Source of the DNA: Acidobacteriota bacterium | Lineage (GTDB): Bacteria; Acidobacteriota; Terriglobia; UBA7540 | Direction: 5' to 3' | Length of the DNA: 34,577 nt | NCBI GenBank assembly: GCA_021828245.1 | Contig: JAKASC010000002.1 | Coordinates: forward strand, 1-34,577 | Shown: piece after piece, positions 22,313-29,019 of the stretch | Layout of the letters: each line of letters opens with the position of its first letter | Position numbering within the stretch: the first letter of the stretch is position 1 | Program-made: the position numbers and the translations under genes | The notes under the pieces: model-generated | Database searches by the model: none | What the model was told of the DNA's origin: nothing | What the model saw: the letters and a program-made list of their open reading frames with translations, nothing else

Positions 22313-22654
22313 GTGACCGACAAGGTCGTCATCTTCGTCACTGCGGGCAATCGTCGCGAGGCGCGCAGGATTGCCAAACGTCTGGTGAATTCTCGCCTCG
22401 CCGCCTGCGTCAATCTGACGGCGCCCGTCGAGTCGGTCTATTGGTGGCAGCGCAAGGTGGAATCGAGCCGCGAAGTGTTGCTCATCATCAAAACGCGGCG
22501 TGGATTGTTCCCCCGGGTCGAAGCTGAAATCAGGAAGTTGCACACCTACAAAACGCCCGAGATCATCTGCCTGCCCATCATCGAGGGCTCGGCAGACTAT
22601 CTCAAGTGGCTCGACGATTCCGTGACACCCGCCGATGGATCCAGGGACCGCTAG
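22313..22654 (+). CDS. cutA: CutA divalent-ion tolerance family protein
   Basis: The product has 113 residues from GTG 22313, with CGGAG about 7 bases upstream; this start gives the family length. Conserved features are KRLVNSRLAACVNL, VESVYWWQRKVE, LLIIKTRR and TPEIICLPIIEGSADYLKWL. CutA forms a very stable trimer with a ferredoxin-like fold related to PII. It was linked to copper tolerance in E. coli, but its general role is unsettled. It is divergent from the phosphohexomutase and convergent with the MetB-type gene. Confidence 0.92.
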   Translation: MTDKVVIFVTAGNRREARRIAKRLVNSRLAACVNLTAPVESVYWWQRKVESSREVLLIIKTRRGLFPRVEAEIRKLHTYKTPEIICLPIIEGSADYLKWLDDSVTPADGSRDR

Positions 22655-22761
22655 CCACGGCACTCCCCTCCGTGTCGCGGGCCGTGCATGAGGAACAATC
22701 CCGCGGCGCCGCCCGACGCAGCAATGGTTGCGCTGTTGGGTCTGCGAGTCGCTGACAAGCC

Positions 22762-23901
22762 TCAAATTCTTTCGAGCGCCTGCTCCAAATCGGCGATTAA
22801 ATCCTCGACGTCTTCAATGCCCACGGAGATGCGCACCAGGCCGTCGGTAATGCCGAGCCTTTGACGTTGTTCGGGCGGGACGCTCGCATGCGTCATCGTC
22901 GCCGGATGTGAAATTAGCGTCTCGACGCCGCCCAGGCTCTCCGCGAGCGAGCAGAGCCGGACAGACTTCAGAACCTTTTTCGCGTTTTCAAGCGAGCCGG
23001 TTTCAAAAGACAACATGCCGCCAAAGCCGGTCATCTGCTTTTTGGCGAGCTCGTGCTGCGGGTGACTCACAAGACCGGGATAATGAACTTTTTTGACTTT
23101 GGGATGCTCGGACAAAAATTTGGCGACGGCCAGGCCGTTCTCATTGTGCTGGCGCATGCGCACGGCAAGCGTCTTCACGCCGCGCAGCACGAGCCAGCTA
23201 TCCATCGGGCCGAGCACCGCGCCGGCGGCGTTCTGAATGAACTTCAACCGTTCCGCCAGGCCCGCGTCCTTGACAATCACCGCTCCGCCCACGCCGTCGC
23301 TGTGGCCGTTCAGGTATTTGGTGGTGCTGTGCAGCACGATGTCGGCGCCGAGCGCGAGGGGCCGCTGGAAATACGGACTCATAAACGTGTTGTCCACGGC
23401 CAAAAGCGCGTTCGAGCGATGCGCGAGCGCCGCGGCCTGCGCGATGTCCGTGATTTCCATCACGGGATTGGTCGGTGTTTCCATGTAAAGCAAGCGCGTC
23501 GTGGGTTGGAAAGCGCGCTCGGTCGTCGCAAGGTCGGTCGTATCGGCGTAGGAAAAGCTCAAGCCGGTGTCTTTGAGCAGGCGCTCGAACAGGCGGAACG
23601 TTCCGCCGTAGAGATTGTGTCCGGCCACGATGTGGTCGCCGGGCTTGAACAGCGTCATCACGGCGTTAATCGCGGCCATGCCGGAGGCGAAAGCCAATCC
23701 GAACTCGCCGCCTTCCAGCCGCCCCAGGTTGCGCTCGAGCGCCGCCCGCGTCGGATTGGACGTCCGCGCGTACTCGTAGCCCTTGTGCTTGCCCAGCTCT
23801 TCCTGCACAAAGGTCGAAGTCTGATAAATGGGAACGATAATCGCTCCCGTGGCCGGGTCGGGCTCCTGGCCCACATGAATCGCATCGGTTGAGAATCCCA
23901 T
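22762..23901 (-). CDS. Cys/Met metabolism PLP enzyme, cystathionine gamma-synthase/lyase type
   Basis: The product has 379 residues. The fold-type I PLP signature is clear: YARTSNPTR (44-52), FASGMAAI (71-78), the cofactor-stacking GHNLYGGT (94-101), AVDNTFMSP (168-176) and the Schiff-base Lys195 in HSTTKYLNGHSD. The family includes MetB (cystathionine gamma-synthase), cystathionine gamma-lyase and related O-acyl-homoserine enzymes. The features I can read do not separate MetB from the lyase, so I give no symbol. It is monocistronic; the upstream 425 bp are listed separately, and I do not see a SAM riboswitch core there. Confidence 0.92.
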   Translation of the reverse strand: MGFSTDAIHVGQEPDPATGAIIVPIYQTSTFVQEELGKHKGYEYARTSNPTRAALERNLGRLEGGEFGLAFASGMAAINAVMTLFKPGDHIVAGHNLYGGTFRLFERLLKDTGLSFSYADTTDLATTERAFQPTTRLLYMETPTNPVMEITDIAQAAALAHRSNALLAVDNTFMSPYFQRPLALGADIVLHSTTKYLNGHSDGVGGAVIVKDAGLAERLKFIQNAAGAVLGPMDSWLVLRGVKTLAVRMRQHNENGLAVAKFLSEHPKVKKVHYPGLVSHPQHELAKKQMTGFGGMLSFETGSLENAKKVLKSVRLCSLAESLGGVETLISHPATMTHASVPPEQRQRLGITDGLVRISVGIEDVEDLIADLEQALERI

Positions 23902-24237
23902 AATCTCCCTCCTTCCTGTAGCGCCGATCTATGACCGGCGGCCGGTCGCTTTCCTTCGAGTTGCGGGTTCGTGAGCGCCCGCAGCACACACGATGCAGTA
24001 TCGCGGCTACCTGCTCTAAATTGCCACCAAAAAAATCAGGGATAGCTGGGCGGGTGACGCAGGGGCGCGCGTCGTCGGCGCTACTTGCTGCTCACGCCGC
24101 GCCCCGGGACGATACCCGATAACGTGTGGCCTTGCGATATTATCAGAATGAAGAGCCGCGGACCTCATAAACGGCGGTCCGCGCTGCTTGCTTGAACGGC
24201 GCAGGCAATACAAGAAGCCGCTGACGACGACCGCTCC

Positions 24238-24255
24238 GGCCTGAACTGAAAGGCC
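24238..24255. repeat. Hairpin repeat, GAACTGAA loop family, copy 1
   Basis: Arms GGCCT and AGGCC enclose the loop GAACTGAA. The following bases CTGCGCCAGCC are shared with the second copy at 25009-25034, whose arms differ in a paired, compensating way. Confidence 0.6.
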
Positions 24256-24290
24256 TGCGCCAGCCAGCGGCCTTGCGCGGGGCCTTCGGC

Positions 24291-24320
24291 TTGACAGGCT
24301 GCCGCGCCGCATGACAAAAT
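24291..24320 (+). promoter_or_regulatory. Candidate promoter for the RHH/PIN pair
   Basis: A perfect TTGACA (24291-24296) and CAAAAT (24315-24320) are 18 bp apart. Transcription would start about seven bases on, at or next to the ATG at 24327. No Shine-Dalgarno precedes that ATG, so a leaderless transcript is plausible. Confidence 0.42.
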
Positions 24321-24326
24321 TGCCGT

Positions 24327-24539
24327 ATGCGTCATACAACTACGGTTCGGCTTACAAAAGATATTGCTCTCTGGCTTGAAGATAGGGCGCGAAAAACGGG
24401 CGTTCCCGCCGGGCGGATTATCCGCGAGCAACTTGAAATCGCCCGCGCGCGCCAGGGCAAAGGGCGATTTCTGCGCCTGGCGGGCAGGATTGCCGGACCC
24501 CGTAATTTGTCCTCGCGCCAAGGCTTTTCGAGATCATGA
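24327..24539 (+). CDS. Ribbon-helix-helix antitoxin, CopG-like
   Basis: The product has 70 residues. The N-terminus TTTVRLTKDIALWLEDRARK, then VPAGRIIREQLEIARA, is a strand-helix-helix of the Arc/CopG type that dimerises on operator DNA. The C-terminal part (about 45-70) would wrap the partner toxin. The stop overlaps the PIN-domain start by ATGA (24536-24539). In VapBC-like modules the antitoxin neutralises the RNase and the complex represses its own promoter, which would fit the promoter next to this start. Confidence 0.85.
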   Translation: MRHTTTVRLTKDIALWLEDRARKTGVPAGRIIREQLEIARARQGKGRFLRLAGRIAGPRNLSSRQGFSRS

Positions 24540-24946
24540 AAGGCATCGCGGACACCGGTTTTGTCGTCGCCTTCGGCAACCGCAACGATGCCCACCACTC
24601 GTGGGCGGTCGAGGTGGCGTCGGGGCTTTCTGAGCCCTTGCTGACTTGTGACGCCGTGCTCGCGGAAGCCGCCTTTCATCTCGGTTCCAGCGAATACGTC
24701 CTCTCACTCGTTAGCGAAGAAATGCTTCGGCCCGCGTTTGAAGTTGGGAAAAACCTTGAGCAACTGCGGGCGCTGGCGGCGCGCTATGAGAATCGTAGTC
24801 CCGACCTCGCCGACCTTTGTCTCATTCGCATGAGCGAACTTTATCCCCGACATACCGTCATCACGGTTGATGAGGCCGACTTCCGCGTTTATCGCCGCAA
24901 CAAGCGCGAGGCCATTCCCTTGCTCTGCCCGCCTAGACGACGTTGA
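24536..24946 (+). CDS. PIN-domain ribonuclease toxin, VapC-like
   Basis: The product has 136 residues. The acidic catalytic set of PIN domains is visible: Asp6 (IADTGFVVAF), Glu44 (AVLAEAAFHL), Asp93 (SPDLADL) and Asp112/Asp115 (TVDEADF). PIN toxins are magnesium-dependent RNases that cut tRNA or rRNA when the antitoxin is lost. It is translationally coupled to the RHH antitoxin. The pair sits at the left of the repeat-rich island. The C-terminus is basic (PPRRR). Assignment to a PIN toxin is good; the RNA target is unknown. Confidence 0.87.
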   Translation: MKGIADTGFVVAFGNRNDAHHSWAVEVASGLSEPLLTCDAVLAEAAFHLGSSEYVLSLVSEEMLRPAFEVGKNLEQLRALAARYENRSPDLADLCLIRMSELYPRHTVITVDEADFRVYRRNKREAIPLLCPPRRR

Positions 24947-25008
24947 GGCGCCTGGCGACCCGCTGTAGCGCAGGGCCTGCGATCAAAGCCTCCATTGCGC
25001 CTTCGCCG

Positions 25009-25034
25009 CGCAGACCTGAACTGAAAGGTCTGCG
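25009..25034. repeat. Hairpin repeat, GAACTGAA loop family, copy 2
   Basis: CGCAGACCT and AGGTCTGCG form a perfect 9-bp stem around GAACTGAA. Compared with the copy at 24238, the arms change GGCC/GGCC to GACC/GGTC, keeping the pairing. The conserved loop and covarying stem suggest a selected structure. Confidence 0.65.
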
Positions 25035-25042
25035 CCAGCCCG

Positions 25043-25177
25043 CGGCGATCCGATCAACGGCCGCAAGGGTTGAACGGCCCGGCGCGTCGCGCGGGGGTGA
25101 GGAGTGTGAAACCCTGCGGTTCTTTCCGGCGGGCACCGGCCCGAGCCGCAGAGGTTGCTCGTCGCAACCTCTGCGCT
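25043..25177 (+). repeat. 135-bp dispersed repeat, copy A
   Basis: This stretch aligns without gaps to 26427-26561 with about 16 differences by eye (near 88% identity). It ends in a perfect 11-bp hairpin, GCAGAGGTTGC/GCAACCTCTGC at 25148-25174, with a TCGTC loop. The two copies lie in direct orientation on either side of the orphan gene 25271-26113. Confidence 0.75.
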
Positions 25178-25270
25178 CCCCGCTCTCTCTGGGCAGTCCG
25201 ACCCTCCGGCGCATTTACAAAAGAACGGTTTCCGTTCCACTCCCCGGGCAGAGGGCTGGTTATTTGAGCG

Positions 25271-26113
25271 CTAGACGGGTTTAAGGCTGGTTGCATTGTC
25301 CACTAGCATGGATAAGGGGTCGATGGGGTCATCGAAAAACTTCACCGCTGCCGAGCTCGCTTTGATAAAGAACTGCGCCGCGTCGGAGGTCGGTACGAAA
25401 GCTGAGGAGGTCCACTCCGCCTGTTTGAACATGCACTTGGTGTCTGAGCAATTATCGTGCACTTGCATCTTTTTGAGCTGCTCGAATTCTGCACGATACT
25501 GGGCCTCCATCACCGTGTGCGCCCTGGAGTAATTCTCCTCCACCTGCATGAGCCAGACATCCACCTCCTCCATGATGGCCCGCATGGCTTCCATGCTTTC
25601 TCGCAGTCGGCCGATGCGCGAACCGAGGTAGTAGTACTTCGCCCAAAAGCGCACCCACATGTCGCACGGCGGCTTGTCTGAGGATGACCTCAATTCCTCG
25701 CAGGCCTTGTTATACTGCTCCACGGCATGGCTAATCTTCCACCGGAAGCGATCCCAATCCGCTACCTGAGCCCCTATTTCCTTCAACTCAAACTTCACGC
25801 GTTCGGCCAGGTTGGCGGGATACTTGATTTTTCGTTTATGGTGGTATTGCCGAATTAAATTACATGCCTTTGTCCAGGCCTTATCCACAATGCTGCCAAC
25901 CATTGGCACCGGGATGAGGTTAGTGGCTGCGCTGGCCAGTTTTTGGACGGTCGAGAAGGCGAAGGACGCAGCCGCGCCAGGACTCTGGACAGCCCGACGC
26001 AAAGGATGCAGAAACTGAGAATGGCGGACCTTTTTGCCTACGCTTGGATTGGCGACGATCATCTTGCCGATTTCTTCCAGGTCTCTCGTCGATTGATAAA
26101 GGTTAACAGGCAT
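25271..26113 (-). CDS. Orphan 280-residue protein of unknown function between repeats
   Basis: It has a strong ribosome-binding site (GGAGGAGCGA before ATG 26113). The protein has a small-residue, weakly hydrophobic segment near 47-75 (SPGAAASFAFSTVQKLASAA, then NLIPVPMVG). A basic stretch HHKRKIKYP and a long helical region (about 100-235) with many aromatic and charged residues follow. Cys occur in CSDTKCMF. There is no signal peptide and no motif I recognise. Base composition is less GC-rich than neighbouring genes, and it is flanked by direct repeat copies, both consistent with acquisition from elsewhere. It could be a lone effector, toxin or defence protein; nothing in the sequence decides. 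Confidence 0.75.
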   Translation of the reverse strand: MPVNLYQSTRDLEEIGKMIVANPSVGKKVRHSQFLHPLRRAVQSPGAAASFAFSTVQKLASAATNLIPVPMVGSIVDKAWTKACNLIRQYHHKRKIKYPANLAERVKFELKEIGAQVADWDRFRWKISHAVEQYNKACEELRSSSDKPPCDMWVRFWAKYYYLGSRIGRLRESMEAMRAIMEEVDVWLMQVEENYSRAHTVMEAQYRAEFEQLKKMQVHDNCSDTKCMFKQAEWTSSAFVPTSDAAQFFIKASSAAVKFFDDPIDPLSMLVDNATSLKPV

Positions 26114-26270
26114 TCGCTCCTCCCCGCCCCCAAAGGATGGGAGCTTCGCTTTTATGTCTTCGAGGATTGACTCAACCTCAACTCATCGGGGCTTTTATCT
26201 GGCGCCCTGCACGTTGAAGCACCTCGAAACCCCCTCCTTATACACCTCTGAATCTAAGTTGGCAAGCCAG

Positions 26271-26403
26271 TAGCGCAGAGGTGCGCGTCGTTGGCGCTCC
26301 TCTGCGGCGTTTGTGCCGTCGGCCGCGGCAATGAGCAGCAGGTAGCGCAGAGGTGCGCGTCTTTTGGCGCTCCTCTGCGGCGTTTGTGGCGTCGGCCGCG
26401 GCA
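26271..26403 (+). repeat. Tandem repeat, two units with 72-bp period, each with a hairpin
   Basis: Two nearly identical units begin at 26271 and 26343. Each includes GCAGAGGTGCGC paired with GCGCTCCTCTGC, at 26275-26305 and 26347-26378; the loop is GTCGTTG in one and GTCTTTTG in the other. A related fragment, GCGCGTCGTCGGCGCT, occurs at 24067-24082. The flank GGCGTTTGTGCCGTCGGCC is repeated with one change. Confidence 0.7.
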
Positions 26404-26426
26404 ACCAGGCGGTGGCAGCGAAGGGA

Positions 26427-26561
26427 CGGCGATCCGACCAACGGCCGCGAGGGTTAAACGGCCCGGCGCGTGGCGCGGAGTTGCGGAGTGTGAAACTCTG
26501 CGGTATTTTCCGGCGGGCTCCGGCTCGAGCCACAGAGGTTGCGCCGCGCAACCTCTGCGCT
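26427..26561 (+). repeat. 135-bp dispersed repeat, copy B
   Basis: It aligns gap-free to 25043-25177. Its terminal hairpin CAGAGGTTGC/GCAACCTCTG (26533-26557) keeps the stem but changes the loop to GCCGC, so stem conservation exceeds loop conservation. Confidence 0.75.
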
Positions 26562-26648
26562 GGGGCACGGCTCGCCGCCAATCCCACACCAAGAGCCGCA
26601 AAGGAAGCCAAACCACGGCTACCTTTGCGCTACCTCGCTACCGGCTGA

Positions 26649-26677
26649 TTGAACTCTTAGCCTCAATTTGATATGGT
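26649..26677 (+). promoter_or_regulatory. Candidate extended -10 promoter for the RsbRD-type gene
   Basis: TTGAAC (26649-26654) and TATGGT (26672-26677) are 17 bp apart, and TGA precedes the -10 box as an extended element. The start of transcription near 26684 gives a leader of about 42 bases. Confidence 0.42.
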
Positions 26678-26725
26678 CAAGCCGAGGGGGGAACGGACAT
26701 CTCGGAAGGGGGAAAAGCGCTTGCC

Positions 26726-27196
26726 ATGCTGCTTTCGACACGTTTGGTTCAAAGGATTGAAGAGCAAGCCGATGAATTAACCCGAGGCGTGGTGGAGGAT
26801 TTGCAGTCGAATCCCAAGACGCCTTCTTATCACGCGCTCGCAACGCGAACCATCGAGCGTCGCGCGTATGACGTTTACCGCAATCTCGGAAAATGGCTTA
26901 CGACGATGTCCGATGAAGAAATCGAGTCGGCGCATTATGAGCTGGCCCGCCGCCGAGCGGAGGAGAAAGTACCTCTGAGCGAGGTCATCTATGCTCTGAT
27001 TCTGACGAAATACCATTTGCGGAACTACATCAACGCCTCGGGCATGGTGGACTCGGCCGTGCAGCTCTATCAAGAGCAGGAACTTCAGCATTTGATTGGC
27101 CGCTTTTTCGATAAGGCGACGTATTATACGGTCCGGGGATATGAGCAAGCGCTGCTGAGCCGCCCCGTGGAAGAGGTGACGTGGCCACAGCCCTAG
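26726..27196 (+). CDS. Stand-alone RsbRD N-terminal-like (globin-fold sensor) domain protein
   Basis: The product has 156 residues and is all helical. The pattern TIERRAYDVYRNLGKWLTTM, then a long helix (SAHYELARRRAEEKVPLSEVIYALILTKYHL) and a final helix pair, fits the RsbRD N-terminal domain. In RsbR-type stressosome proteins this precedes a STAS domain. Here the STAS part is missing, so the protein would be a lone sensor or scaffold. It begins a plus-strand run with acpS 54 bp downstream. A purine-rich stretch with GGAAGGGGG lies about 14 bases before ATG, slightly far. Domain recognition is moderately secure; the signal it senses is unknown. Confidence 0.72.
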   Translation: MLLSTRLVQRIEEQADELTRGVVEDLQSNPKTPSYHALATRTIERRAYDVYRNLGKWLTTMSDEEIESAHYELARRRAEEKVPLSEVIYALILTKYHLRNYINASGMVDSAVQLYQEQELQHLIGRFFDKATYYTVRGYEQALLSRPVEEVTWPQP

Positions 27197-27250
27197 CGCG
27201 ACAGTTCGGCCGAGGCCGGCGGGCCACTTCGGCGGAGTGGAATTATTTCC

Positions 27251-27634
27251 ATGATTGTGGGCACGGGCGTAGATATTGCGGAAACACGCCGCATTGAGGA
27301 AGCCCTGGCGCGGTACGGCGAGCGGTTTCACAAACGAATCTATACGCCGGCGGAGATTGCCTATTGCGAGCAGTTCAAAAACAAGGCAGAGCGCTATGCG
27401 GCGCGCTTTGCCGCCAAAGAAGCCGCGTTTAAGGCTCTGGGAACGGGGTGGGGCCAGGGTGTCCGATGGCTGGACGTCGAGGTGACTCACCAGCCGAGCG
27501 GCAAACCGGTATTGGTCTTTGCTGGCCGAGCGCAAGAGGTGGCCAGCGAGTTGGGCGTCACGGGAGCCGAGGTCTCAATCTCACACGCCGACCGTTACGT
27601 CATCGCTCAGGTGATTCTGGAATCCAGCTCCTAA
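27251..27634 (+). CDS. acpS: Holo-[acyl-carrier-protein] synthase AcpS
   Basis: The product has 127 residues, the usual length. GTGVDIAETRRI provides Asp8, and RFAAKEAAFKAL provides Glu57, the two magnesium ligands. GVRWLDVEV and VSISHADRYVIAQVI complete the family pattern. AcpS transfers 4'-phosphopantetheine from CoA to ACP for fatty-acid synthesis and acts as a trimer. The gene follows the RsbRD-type gene and is followed 20 bp later by the TonB-C protein gene, so the three may share a transcript. Assignment is firm. Confidence 0.95.
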   Translation: MIVGTGVDIAETRRIEEALARYGERFHKRIYTPAEIAYCEQFKNKAERYAARFAAKEAAFKALGTGWGQGVRWLDVEVTHQPSGKPVLVFAGRAQEVASELGVTGAEVSISHADRYVIAQVILESSS

Positions 27635-27654
27635 ACGCCCGTCGGAGCCAAGCG

Positions 27655-28353
27655 ATGGGCTCGCAAGTGCTGTTGACGATGCTGTTGGCGACCTTTTCTA
27701 CCAAGGCCCTGCCGAGGCGGGCTTCGGAAACTTCGCCGGTCGTGTTGAGCAAGCGCATGGCCACGCGGTTGCTGGTGCGCCAAGTCATCCCTGAATATCC
27801 TCCCTTAGCCAGAATCAACTACGTTCAGGGCAAGGTGGACTTGCAGGTGATTGTCACCCCGCAAGGCCGCGTGGGTAAGGTTCACGTCTTGCGAGGCCAA
27901 GCGTTGTTGGCGGCTGCGGCGCTGAAGGCCGTGCGGCGTTGGCACTATCGCCCTTACGTGGGCGCTCACGGCCCCGTGAGCTTTGAAACTCATATCCGCG
28001 TCAATTTTGCGCTGCGCGTCTGGAAAGTGACCAGCTTGCCCATCCATCCGGCACGGGATTTCGCGCGCCAGGTGAAGCCGCCGCAGGTCGTTCGCGCTCC
28101 CACGCGCGCCGCGCCGGGACAGTCAGTTCGGATGCGCGTGTTGGTGGGGAAAAGCGGACGGGTCCTGGACGCCGAACCCATCGTTCGCATGGATGACCAA
28201 GCAAGTGCGGCCCACGCTTCACTCCGCAACTGGAAATTTCTTCCTGCGCATTGGGGAACCCTGGCCATTCCGTGGTACGTGGAGGTCAATGTGCCCGTGG
28301 CCTCTGCGACCGGGGACCATCGCGCCACGACTTCCGCTACAGCCGGGCCTTAA
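27655..28353 (+). CDS. Secreted protein with two TonB C-terminal-like domains
   Basis: The product has 232 residues from ATG 27655 (GGAG about 8 bases upstream). An N-terminal hydrophobic segment (VLLTMLLATFSTKAL) looks like a weak signal peptide or anchor. Two TonB-C-like modules follow. The first (about 38-110) contains IPEYPPLARINYVQGKVDLQ, LRGQALLAAAALKAVRRWHY and the RPY motif. The second (about 145-215) contains VRMRVLVGKSGRVLDAEPI and ASLRNWKFLPAHWG. TonB proteins couple the proton motive force to outer-membrane receptors. This protein lacks the usual Pro-rich spacer, so true energy transduction is doubtful. Acidobacteria have many such TonB-C proteins. Confidence 0.78.
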   Translation: MGSQVLLTMLLATFSTKALPRRASETSPVVLSKRMATRLLVRQVIPEYPPLARINYVQGKVDLQVIVTPQGRVGKVHVLRGQALLAAAALKAVRRWHYRPYVGAHGPVSFETHIRVNFALRVWKVTSLPIHPARDFARQVKPPQVVRAPTRAAPGQSVRMRVLVGKSGRVLDAEPIVRMDDQASAAHASLRNWKFLPAHWGTLAIPWYVEVNVPVASATGDHRATTSATAGP

Positions 28354-28386
28354 GCAGTGCCTAACCTGTGGCTCGAAAGAAACGGC

Positions 28387-28905
28387 ATGGAAATCGGTTC
28401 GAAAAGCGAAGGGCGGAGCTGGAGATGGCGGCGTCGGCAAACGGCCGCGACGCTATTGGCCTGTTGGGCCCTCGGCTGGAGCGCGACCCTGCGGGCATCG
28501 CCGCGCCCGGCGCGCGAAAGGTATCGTGCTGCTCCGTTCAAATATGTTGGGGGAACGGAAAAAATCAGAAAAGGATGTCGCGGCGAGCTGGGGTTGACCG
28601 CGTCCTCCATGGTTTTCCGTTGCCCGGAAGGTTCCATTACCATCCCTTACCATTCGATTCTGGTGATGCAATACCGAGCCGAGGTCAGCCCTCAAGTCCG
28701 CCGCATGGGACTCGCATGGCGGTTTGCACCGCGGGGTCACGGCGGAAACCACAATCGCTACTTCACGGTCGTCTATCGAACGGCTCGCGCCCAGCGCGCC
28801 ATGATTCTCGCCGTCTCTCCGAAAGCCATGCGGCCTTATCTGGCGGAGATTGACCTCAAGGTGGGGCGGCGCGTCCAGGTTGAAACCCACGAACATTATT
28901 ATTAG
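28387..28905 (+). CDS. Secreted protein of unknown function
   Basis: The product has 172 residues from ATG 28387; an in-frame GTG at 28357 is an alternative and neither has a strong ribosome-binding site. A basic N-terminus (SWRWRRRQ) and a hydrophobic segment (TAATLLACWALGWSATLRAS) make a plausible signal peptide. The mature part has a strand-rich pattern (KYVGGTEKIRKGCRGELGLT, then MVFRCPEGSITIPYHSILVM) and an ending AEIDLKVGRRVQVETHEHYY. The strands around CRGELGLT and IPYHSI resemble PH-like folds in other secreted acidobacterial proteins, but this is tentative. It follows the TonB-C gene by 33 bp. Confidence 0.65.
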   Translation: MEIGSKSEGRSWRWRRRQTAATLLACWALGWSATLRASPRPARERYRAAPFKYVGGTEKIRKGCRGELGLTASSMVFRCPEGSITIPYHSILVMQYRAEVSPQVRRMGLAWRFAPRGHGGNHNRYFTVVYRTARAQRAMILAVSPKAMRPYLAEIDLKVGRRVQVETHEHYY

Positions 28906-29019
28906 TTCTTGGTTACACCCTGCCGCGTTATTGCCACGGTGGGATGGCACCGCAACCCCACTCCTGTACCCGCTTCGGATATTTTCCCGATTCCTGGGCC
29001 GAAGCTCCGCGAGCCTGGT

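Larger units (their letters stand above)
23902..24326. other. 425-bp gene-free, hairpin-rich stretch
   Basis: The stretch contains a perfect 8-bp hairpin CGCGGACC/GGTCCGCG (24157-24183, 11-base loop) and a GGCCT-GAACTGAA-AGGCC hairpin (24238-24255). At 24059-24082 a segment containing GCGCGTCGTCGGCGCT is close to part of the tandem repeat at 26271-26403. No credible gene is seen. It marks the left margin of a repeat island reaching to about 26640. Confidence 0.55.
24947..25270. other. 324-bp gene-free repeat stretch
   Basis: It is almost entirely occupied by repeats: a perfect 9-bp hairpin (25009-25034) and the 135-bp repeat copy A (25043-25177). The remaining bases up to 25270 show nothing I can interpret. 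Short open frames here run through the repeats and are not credible genes. Confidence 0.55.
26114..26725. other. 612-bp gene-free stretch with tandem and dispersed repeats
   Basis: It contains a two-unit tandem repeat (26271-26403), the 135-bp repeat copy B (26427-26561) and a candidate promoter (26649-26677) for the RsbRD-type gene. The first 150 bp, upstream of the orphan gene, should hold its promoter, but I find no clear hexamers. No credible coding region is visible. Confidence 0.55.

Noticed and set aside
24947..25270. Short open frames through the 135-bp repeat, also open in copy B
   Set aside because: The frame stays open in both copies, but the repeat ends in strong hairpins, there is no ribosome-binding site and the residues are low-complexity Arg/Ala; structure explains the conservation better.
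25009..26561. CRISPR array
   Set aside because: The repeats differ in length and class and lack regular short spacers; no cas genes are in the window.
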